A stretch of DNA of 64,000 bases. It comes from Candidatus Peregrinibacteria bacterium UBA1369. Lineage in GTDB: Bacteria > Patescibacteriota > Gracilibacteria > UBA1369. Below the pieces are notes generated by a model that had not been told where the DNA came from, did not search any database, and saw only the letters and a program-made list of their open reading frames with translations. Of this stretch, positions 58,684 through 64,000 are shown one piece after another (position 1 is the first letter of the stretch; the number at the start of each line of letters is the position of its first letter). Where the stretch lies: NCBI GenBank assembly GCA_002305925.1, contig DBRL01000017.1, positions 8,644 to 72,643 of the forward strand, in the 5' to 3' direction. The position numbers and the translations under genes were made by a program.

Positions 58684-59434
58684 TTTCTTAGAGAAATTTT
58701 CTTTTTCACAAGAAGACGAGGTGTTATCTCGGCGTATATTTAAACGTTTTCCTGAAATTGAGCGTAGTTTCAAACACTTGTTGTTGTTTTTGGACACCTA
58801 TCTGGATTCTGAATTTAGTCTTTTTGTTTCGGGCTCGTTTGCTTTTTCATCAAGGGCTAACTCGTTTTCAGATATTAAGGATTCTAGCGATATCGATATA
58901 TGGGTTGTAGTAAATAGCTCCTTAATAACTTCTGACAAGGACATTAGTCGGATGTTATCGGAGTTGAAACAATGCGACATGGTCACGTTTGCCTGGTTGT
59001 TAGAGCCTAGATTTAGTATTAAATTTCTTGATTTTCATACCGCACAAAGATTGTTTGTTTTGAAACAGGATTGTTTACGTGTATTAAGGGAAAAATCTTT
59101 ACTCCAGCGGAAACTAGCTAATCTGTTTTTTGGCATTGATGGGCAGGTATGCATTCCTGTTAAGGAAGTGTCAGCGAAGAAGAAGTTTGTTTGGCAGTGG
59201 GAATTATGTTTGGAACGCTCACGCAGTGAATTTGTGATGAGCGACCTTATGAGTTTTATGATTGTTGGGTTTTGGTTGCGTGATGATTTGTCATTGCGAA
59301 AGTTTAAAAGGCCTCTGTTAAAAGAAATTGATAAAATATTGGGGAGTACTTCTATTTCTGAAATGCAAAGGCTTTTTACCTATTTTCAATTTACCCTGTT
59401 GGATGCTTTTAGGTGCTTTTGGAAAAAACGCTAA
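58649..59434 (+). CDS. Nucleotidyltransferase-fold protein
   Basis: 261 residues. The motif VSGSFAFSSRANSFSDIKDSSDIDIWVVV (GS...DxD, about 60-88) marks the polymerase-beta nucleotidyltransferase fold, with a longer loop than usual. A third carboxylate may be in IKFLDFH. The C-terminal half is helical with several Trp/Phe-rich segments (FVWQWELCLERSRSEFVM). It overlaps inositol-phosphate synthase by 35 nt. A role in attaching a nucleotide to, or handling, an inositol- or sugar-containing substrate is conceivable but unproven. Confidence 0.7.
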   Translation: MKELKNNGGQISFLEKFSFSQEDEVLSRRIFKRFPEIERSFKHLLLFLDTYLDSEFSLFVSGSFAFSSRANSFSDIKDSSDIDIWVVVNSSLITSDKDISRMLSELKQCDMVTFAWLLEPRFSIKFLDFHTAQRLFVLKQDCLRVLREKSLLQRKLANLFFGIDGQVCIPVKEVSAKKKFVWQWELCLERSRSEFVMSDLMSFMIVGFWLRDDLSLRKFKRPLLKEIDKILGSTSISEMQRLFTYFQFTLLDAFRCFWKKR

Positions 59435-60153
59435 CCTAGTTTGGGAAGAATAAGCCCTGTCATAGGGGTTTTGGATGTTTGTCTGTGGGCGTGAACCATT
59501 AATTCACTAAATGCTCCTGTCACAAGGCAATTATTTGTTTTGCCTGCCTCGTTCATAAGCCATAATTCAAAAAGCATATGATAGTATTCATCTATTGGCA
59601 GGTCCGGCATTTCTCTCTTTTGACGTGGTAAGAATTTTAGAAATTTTTCTGGGGGAAAAGCTCTTCCTATTGTATGGAGATGACGTAGCATGGAAACAAT
59701 ATTATCGCTTTTATAAAGTTCGGAGCTAAAGTGGACTTCACATCCCAGAGCGATAAAAAAATCACGATATGCGTCATTGCGAACGGTTTGCTGTTCTTGA
59801 CTGTTGGCAGGATCTAATAGTGAACATATATCATCAATGTAGATAGTAGGATGTAGCTTTTGTGGGTGTGTATTTTGGGCCAGCTTGACCATGTCTCTAA
59901 AGACTGCTTTGGGAGGTTTCCTAGCCCATGTGACGATGCACATTCGGGGTGATTCAGGAATAGGCCCAATTACCTTAATATATGGGCTTGTGTCTATGGT
60001 ATTCACAATGCTTATTGCCTTGTTTATATTTCCGGTTATTTCTAATTGTATACTATTGGGTTGATCGGAGTATGTGGAATTAGTTAAAGGCTTTGGTGGG
60101 GTAGCTGAAGTGGGGAGACGCTTCTCTCCGTCATTATCTCGTGATTGGTTCAT
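59431..60153 (-). CDS. Unknown island protein
   Basis: 240 residues, soluble. It contains a central stretch with ISIVNTIDTSPYIKVIGPIPES, then IYIDDICSLLDP, FFIALGCEVHFSSELY and PPEKFLKFLPRQKR. This faintly resembles a nucleotide-binding HUP/class I synthetase-like layout, but without HIGH or KMSKS motifs. The N-terminal 35 residues are Ser/Pro/Thr-rich. It converges on the nucleotidyltransferase gene with a 4-nt overlap and begins just inside the second copy of the 34-bp repeat. I do not recognise its family. Confidence 0.55.
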   Translation of the reverse strand: MNQSRDNDGEKRLPTSATPPKPLTNSTYSDQPNSIQLEITGNINKAISIVNTIDTSPYIKVIGPIPESPRMCIVTWARKPPKAVFRDMVKLAQNTHPQKLHPTIYIDDICSLLDPANSQEQQTVRNDAYRDFFIALGCEVHFSSELYKSDNIVSMLRHLHTIGRAFPPEKFLKFLPRQKREMPDLPIDEYYHMLFELWLMNEAGKTNNCLVTGAFSELMVHAHRQTSKTPMTGLILPKLG

Positions 60154-60173
60154 GCGTTTAATAGATAGATACT

Positions 60174-60207
60174 AGGCGCAGGTGGCGATCAGTTGCATGG
60201 GAAAGGG
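60174..60207. repeat. 34-bp direct repeat, copy 2 (orphan start of the methyltransferase gene)
   Basis: Identical to 56705-56738. On the minus strand it contains an ATG followed by seven codons of the rlmL-like gene, then a stop created by the island sequence. It marks the far junction of the island. Confidence 0.9.
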
Positions 60208-60289
60208 TGTTAGCGGGTGCGGGCTGCAAAGTGCTGAAAGTGCTGAAAGTGCTGGTATGGTCGCATAAATATCGGTTTGCGGCAAGTTG

Positions 60290-60316
60290 TTAGCAATCTC
60301 TTGCCTTGAGTGCTAA
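60290..60316 (+). promoter_or_regulatory. CIRCE operator (HrcA binding site) of clpB
   Basis: TTAGCAATC-N9-GAGTGCTAA matches the CIRCE consensus TTAGCACTC-N9-GAGTGCTAA with one mismatch. It overlaps the -35 box and spacer of the clpB promoter, so HrcA binding would block transcription until heat shock. Confidence 0.88.
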
Positions 60317-60329
60317 GCGGGGTTATAAT
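60301..60329 (+). promoter_or_regulatory. Sigma70-type promoter of clpB
   Basis: TTGCCT (60301-60306), 17-nt spacer and perfect TATAAT (60324-60329). The ATG at 60387 lies 57 nt downstream. Confidence 0.75.
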
Positions 60330-60386
60330 TGTGGGTGAAATGGCCGCTGCAGCAAGTAATTTGGCGGCTTCTAATCCACAAATATT

Positions 60387-62960
60387 ATGAATTTTGAAAA
60401 TTACACCACCAAGGCTGCCGAGGCCATCCAGGCGATGATCGATCTGGCCGGCAAAAAATCCCATCAGGTGCTGACACATTGGCATCTGCTGGCCGCGCTG
60501 GTCGGACAGAAGGGCGGAATCGTGCCGGGTATTCTGCAGAAAGCCGAGCATAATCCGGAGGAACTGGCCGCCCGCATCGATGGTGCATTGGCCGCCGTGC
60601 CGACCGTTTCCGGCGGGCAGGTTTATTTCGAGCCTTCACTGAAAAAAGCCCTTGATGAGGCCGAGAATGAGGCTGCCAAACTGCACGACGAATATATTTC
60701 CACCGAGCATCTCTTTCTGGCCCTGCTCGGACTGCCCGAAGTGCGCAAAATGGTGGGAATGGAGCGTGACGACGTGCTCAAAGTGCTGGCCACCCTGCGT
60801 TCCACCCAGCGCGTGACTTCCAAAGATCCTGAGGAGAAATATCAGGTTTTGAAAAAGTATACCATCGACTACACCGATTTGGCCGCCAAAGGGAAAATTG
60901 ATCCGGTGATCGGGCGCGAGGACGAAATACGCCGCGTCATGCAGATTCTTTCCCGCCGTACCAAAAACAATCCGGTGCTGGTCGGGGAGCCGGGCACGGG
61001 CAAAACCGCCGTGGTGGAGGGGCTGGCCAACAAAATCATCAATGCCGACGTGCCGGAAGTCTTGAAGGACAAGCGCGTGCTGGCCCTGGATCTGGGCGCA
61101 CTGCTGGCCGGGGCGCAATATCGCGGTCAGTTTGAGGAACGCCTGAAGGCGGTGATTGCCGAAGTGGAGGCTTCAGCCGGCGAAATTATACTATTTATTG
61201 ATGAGCTGCATACTATTGTTGGCGCAGGCGCCCAGGAGGGGAGCACTGATGCTTCCAATCTGCTCAAACCGGCCCTGGCCCGCGGGAAATTGCGCACTGT
61301 GGGTGCCACTACGCTGAAGGAATATCGCAAATATATCGAAAAAGACGCCGCACTGGAAAGACGTTTTCAGCCGGTTCTGGTCAGTGAGCCGTCGGTCAAG
61401 GATACTATTTCCATCCTGCGCGGTATCAAGCAGAAATACGAGGTGCATCACGGCGTGCGCATTCGCGACAATGCCCTGGTGGCGGCGGTGAATTTGTCCA
61501 GCCGCTATATCACCGACCGTTTTCTGCCGGACAAGGCTATCGACCTGATGGACGAGGCTGCTTCCGTATTGAAAATTGAAATTGATTCCAAGCCGATTGT
61601 GCTGGATCAGCTGCACCGCAAAATCCGCCAGCTGGAAATCGAGCGCGAAGCGCTCAAGGCCGAGAAGGACGACAGTGCGGCCAAGGCCAGACTGAAGGAG
61701 CTGGAAAAGGAACTGGCCGGCCTGAACGAGGAAAATCGCGAGCTGGAGCTGCACTGGAAAAATGAAAAGGAAACCATCGATACAATCAAAAATTCCACCA
61801 AGAAAATCGACGAGCTGCGTCTGGAGGCCGGGCAGGCCGAGCGGGTTGGCAATTATCAGCGGGTGGCCGAAATCAATTACGGGCTGATTCCCGGTCTGGA
61901 AAAGGAAATTGAACAGGCCCAGAAGAAAATGGCCAAATTGCAGAAGGATCGCAAAATCCTCAAGGAGGAAGTGACCGAGGAGGACATCGCGGCGGTGGTG
62001 TCCCGCTGGACGGGTATACCGGTGGCCAGGATGCTCAAAGAAGAATCACAGAAACTGCTGGAGATGGAAAAGGCCCTCGGACAGCGGGTGATTGGCCAGA
62101 AAAAGGCTATTGAGGCCGTGTCCAAGGCCATTCGTCGCAATCGCGCCGGCATCGCTGAGGAAGGGCGGCCGGTGGGATCGTTTATTTTCGTCGGGCCGAC
62201 CGGCGTCGGCAAAACCGAGCTGGCCAAGGCCCTGGCCCAATTTATGTTCAATGACGAGCGGATGATTACCCGCATCGACATGAGTGAATACATGGAAAAA
62301 CATTCGGTGGCTCGCCTGATCGGCTCGCCCCCCGGCTATGTCGGCTACGAAGAAGGCGGACAGCTGACCGAAGCGGTGCGCCGCCATCCCTACACGGTGA
62401 TACTGCTGGATGAAATTGAAAAAGCCCATTCCGACGTTTTCAATGTCTTATTGCAGGTACTCGATGACGGCCGTCTGACCGATTCCAAGGGTCGCACCGT
62501 CGATTTCAAAAACACCGTCATCATCATGACCTCCAATCTGGGCTCGGCCGAGATTGCCGACCTGGCCAAGGATCCCGAGAAACAGGAGCAGACCCTGCTG
62601 AAAACCCTGCATGGATTTTTCCGGCCGGAATTTTTGAACCGCATTGACGACATCATCATTTTCCAGCGGCTGACCAAAGAAGAGCTGGCCGAAATTGTCG
62701 ATCTGCAGCTGGCCGAGGTGCAGAAACGTCTGCAGAAGAAGCGCATTACCCTGGAGATCAGCAAAATGGCCACGATGTACCTGGTTACGGCTGGTTTCGA
62801 CGACCTCTTTGGCGCGCGGCCGCTGAAGCGCCTGATTCAGAGCAAAATTCTCGATGAGCTCTCGATGCAGCTTCTGGAAGGGAAAATCAAGGAGGGCGAC
62901 AAGGTGCAGATTGATTTTGCCGATGACAGAATTGTCATTGCGCGGCAGGGGGGCAAATAG
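60387..62960 (+). CDS. clpB: ClpB disaggregase (AAA+ chaperone)
   Basis: ClpB is a hexameric chaperone that, with DnaK, extracts proteins from aggregates. The 857-residue protein has the double Clp-N domain (1-145), AAA-1 with Walker A GEPGTGKT (200-207), a coiled-coil middle domain (about 400-520, Glu/Lys/Leu-rich), AAA-2 with Walker A GPTGVGKT (603-610) and the D2-small domain. Pore loop residues (YRGQFEERL in AAA-1, GYVGYEEGG in AAA-2) are conserved. It is full length. Regulation by HrcA is indicated by the upstream CIRCE element; hrcA itself is not in the window. Confidence 0.97.
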   Translation: MNFENYTTKAAEAIQAMIDLAGKKSHQVLTHWHLLAALVGQKGGIVPGILQKAEHNPEELAARIDGALAAVPTVSGGQVYFEPSLKKALDEAENEAAKLHDEYISTEHLFLALLGLPEVRKMVGMERDDVLKVLATLRSTQRVTSKDPEEKYQVLKKYTIDYTDLAAKGKIDPVIGREDEIRRVMQILSRRTKNNPVLVGEPGTGKTAVVEGLANKIINADVPEVLKDKRVLALDLGALLAGAQYRGQFEERLKAVIAEVEASAGEIILFIDELHTIVGAGAQEGSTDASNLLKPALARGKLRTVGATTLKEYRKYIEKDAALERRFQPVLVSEPSVKDTISILRGIKQKYEVHHGVRIRDNALVAAVNLSSRYITDRFLPDKAIDLMDEAASVLKIEIDSKPIVLDQLHRKIRQLEIEREALKAEKDDSAAKARLKELEKELAGLNEENRELELHWKNEKETIDTIKNSTKKIDELRLEAGQAERVGNYQRVAEINYGLIPGLEKEIEQAQKKMAKLQKDRKILKEEVTEEDIAAVVSRWTGIPVARMLKEESQKLLEMEKALGQRVIGQKKAIEAVSKAIRRNRAGIAEEGRPVGSFIFVGPTGVGKTELAKALAQFMFNDERMITRIDMSEYMEKHSVARLIGSPPGYVGYEEGGQLTEAVRRHPYTVILLDEIEKAHSDVFNVLLQVLDDGRLTDSKGRTVDFKNTVIIMTSNLGSAEIADLAKDPEKQEQTLLKTLHGFFRPEFLNRIDDIIIFQRLTKEELAEIVDLQLAEVQKRLQKKRITLEISKMATMYLVTAGFDDLFGARPLKRLIQSKILDELSMQLLEGKIKEGDKVQIDFADDRIVIARQGGK

Positions 62961-62986
62961 TGGCTTGCGCGCTCTCGGCCTGTTTA

Positions 62987-63026
62987 CTCGGGCCCGTTCG
63001 ATAGCGCCTGGCAGGGCCGAGTGGCT
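62987..63026 (+). terminator. Terminator-like hairpin after clpB
   Basis: CTCGGGCCC pairs with GGGCCGAG (63014-63021) with one bulged base and an 18-nt loop, followed by TGGCTTTTT. It is placed 27 nt after the clpB stop. Confidence 0.5.
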
Positions 63027-63096
63027 TTTTAGCCGAAATTGCGCTATATCAGTGGATGATATCAGTTGGTGGTTTTATCTGAATTAGAGAAACAAA

Positions 63097-63738
63097 ATGA
63101 ACAAAAAAGCGGTAATTTTCGATATGGACGGGGTGATTTCCGATACGCAGACCATTCATTCGCGCATCTGGTCGGAGGTGATGGCCGGGTACGGCGTGCA
63201 AATTGAGCCGGCGGAGATAACCCTGCGCTATGCTGGCGCCAAATCGCGGGAAATTTTTACTGATATTCTGGCTCAATACGGTCTGGAAAAACATCTGGAG
63301 GAAGCTTTGCGCGAGAAGGATCGTCTCTATGCCCTGCGTGCGGGAGATGGCGTGATGCCGGTAGAGGGCGCTCCTGAGCTGATTCGCCGGTTGGCCCGGG
63401 ATGGGCGGGATCTGGCGGTGGCTTCCGGTGGAGGCAGGGAAAATGTTGAATGGGTGTTGCAGACCTTGAAACTGCGTCAGTATTTCCCGGTGGTGGTGAC
63501 GGCTAGCGATGTCGAGCACGGCAAGCCTTCGCCCGACCTGTTTTTGCTGGCGGCGCAAATGATGCGGCGCGATCCGGTCGAATGCATTGTGATTGAAGAT
63601 TCCAGAAACGGCATGCTGGCCGCCCGTCTGGCGGGGATGTACTGTATCGGGCTGGTGGCGGACCCCGAGGACCACACTACCTATCCGGCCGACCGGCTGG
63701 TGGAGAGTCTGACCGAACTGAAGGCGGAAGATTTTTGA
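63097..63738 (+). CDS. HAD-superfamily hydrolase, beta-phosphoglucomutase-like
   Basis: 213 residues. Motif I FDMDGVISDT (8-17, with the two Asp residues), motif II ASGGG (about 109-113), motif III Lys in HGKPSPDLF and motif IV IVIEDSRNGMLAA fit subgroup I HAD enzymes of the beta-phosphoglucomutase/phosphatase type. A helical cap domain lies at about 18-80. The substrate (sugar phosphate or other) cannot be decided. It stands alone between clpB and the convergent TspO gene. Confidence 0.88.
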   Translation: MNKKAVIFDMDGVISDTQTIHSRIWSEVMAGYGVQIEPAEITLRYAGAKSREIFTDILAQYGLEKHLEEALREKDRLYALRAGDGVMPVEGAPELIRRLARDGRDLAVASGGGRENVEWVLQTLKLRQYFPVVVTASDVEHGKPSPDLFLLAAQMMRRDPVECIVIEDSRNGMLAARLAGMYCIGLVADPEDHTTYPADRLVESLTELKAEDF

Positions 63739-63754
63739 GTTTTTTTGCCGTTGA

Positions 63755-64000
63755 TCAGTTGATCAGCACTATCACCAGATTGAGATAGCTGGCAAAGCAG
63801 ATCCAGAGCAGATAGGGGACGAGCAGCCAGGCAGCGGGTCGCGAGAGACGGCTGAAAAAGTAAATATTGCCGATGACCAGAAGGTCCAGCAGCAGGATGT
63901 TGATCAGTCCCAGCAGTGGGTTTTCCAGTCCGAAAAAGAAAAGCGACCAGAAAAAATTGGCCACCATCTGCAGGATGAAAAAGAGATAGCCGGTTTTTTT
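63755..64000 (-). CDS. tspO: TspO/MBR family protein (C-terminal part; cut by window edge)
   Basis: The minus-strand frame is open from the right edge (64000) to the stop at 63755, giving 81 residues of the C-terminal half. LQMVANFFWSLFFFGLENPLLGL matches the conserved QLxxNxxWSxxFFG of TspO, then come INILLLDLLVIGNIYFF and LLVPYLLWICFASYLNL, the last helix with the usual P-Y-W-FA-YLN pattern. The start and first two to three helices lie outside the window. It converges on the HAD gene. A distant relative is at 49540. Confidence 0.88.
   Translation of the reverse strand, partial: KKTGYLFFILQMVANFFWSLFFFGLENPLLGLINILLLDLLVIGNIYFFSRLSRPAAWLLVPYLLWICFASYLNLVIVLIN

Larger units (their letters stand above)
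56739..60207. mobile_element. A/T-rich inserted island bounded by a 34-bp target-site-like duplication
   Basis: The 3.4-kb segment between the direct repeats has lower G+C than both flanks, carries four genes unlike the neighbouring housekeeping genes, and ends with a second, orphan copy of the methyltransferase gene's start. Site-specific integration into the 5' end of a conserved gene would produce exactly this. No integrase lies inside; the tyrosine recombinase at 54731 is 1.2 kb outside. Confidence 0.65.

Noticed and set aside
60233..60256. Short tandem repeat of GCTGAAAGT before the CIRCE element
   Set aside because: Only about three imperfect units with no hairpin; probably replication slippage. 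It superficially contains AGTGCT but is not a second CIRCE.
1..64000. Alternative genetic code (UGA as Gly or Trp), as in some CPR lineages
   Set aside because: Conserved genes such as tilS, metG and pilC read through without internal TGA, and several genes end at TGA in normal positions, so the standard code applies.
1..64000. Prophage or conjugative element covering the window
   Set aside because: No capsid, terminase, portal, relaxase or VirB4/VirD4 gene is present. The VirB2-like proteins are linked to pilT, not to a conjugation operon.

Overview
The window looks like a chromosomal segment of a Candidate Phyla Radiation (Patescibacteria, probably Parcubacteria-like) bacterium. This is inferred from the gene set: a type IV pilus locus with several prepilins, a PilT-linked run of small two-helix TrbC/VirB2-like proteins, an RNHCP-TilS-FtsH run, a fermentative phosphoketolase / transketolase / transaldolase set, short or archaeal-type aminoacyl-tRNA synthetases, and many small lineage-type hypotheticals. 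All genes read with the standard code. Shine-Dalgarno motifs are weak or absent. Many promoters show an extended -10 box (TGnTATAAT).

Layout. 1-2.5 kb: RNHCP protein, tilS and ftsH (minus strand, ftsH cut by the edge). 2.5-8.7 kb: type IV pilus assembly genes (PilN-, PilO- and PilC-like) and four prepilin or PilX-like genes. 8.8-14.7 kb: two unknown proteins (one of 1239 aa) and metG. 14.7-19.4 kb: a minus-strand operon of an unknown protein, pilT and five VirB2-like proteins. 19.4-25.5 kb: sbp-ftsQ, an MgtC/DUF4010 membrane protein, a Lys/Ala-rich protein, MscS and typA. 25.6-30 kb: a possible gluzincin, unknowns and proS. 30-35.9 kb: a GC-rich gap, an HNH nuclease, a methyltransferase-like protein, a membrane-anchored nuclease-like protein, tRNA-Gly(CCC), two small metallopeptidases and dus. 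35.9-43.7 kb: central carbon metabolism (phosphoketolase, transaldolase, glucose-6-phosphate isomerase, transketolase), a lone receiver protein and a LOG protein. 43.7-51.9 kb: exonuclease III, a ferric-reductase-like flavoprotein, a cytochrome b5-like lipoprotein, a large FG-GAP/SLH surface protein, a MazG-like protein, a TspO-related protein and a secreted unknown.

52.3-60.2 kb is the accessory part. First comes an integron-like arrangement. A rightward tyrosine recombinase gene (54.73-55.55 kb) faces leftward, A/T-rich gene cassettes. The cassettes are separated by imperfect palindromes ending in GTTATATGA, built like attC sites (R''-L''-spacer-L'-R'). Three 17-nt direct repeats lie where attI would be expected. 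Next, a 34-bp direct repeat, one copy of which is the 5' end of a THUMP-type rRNA methyltransferase gene, brackets a 3.4-kb A/T-rich island. The island holds an alpha/beta hydrolase, a myo-inositol-1-phosphate synthase and a nucleotidyltransferase-fold protein as overlapping genes, plus a convergent unknown.

60.2-64 kb: clpB under a near-perfect CIRCE element, a HAD phosphatase / phosphoglucomutase-type gene and the 3' end of a TspO/MBR gene cut by the right edge. No rRNA, CRISPR array, prophage or transposase gene was seen.
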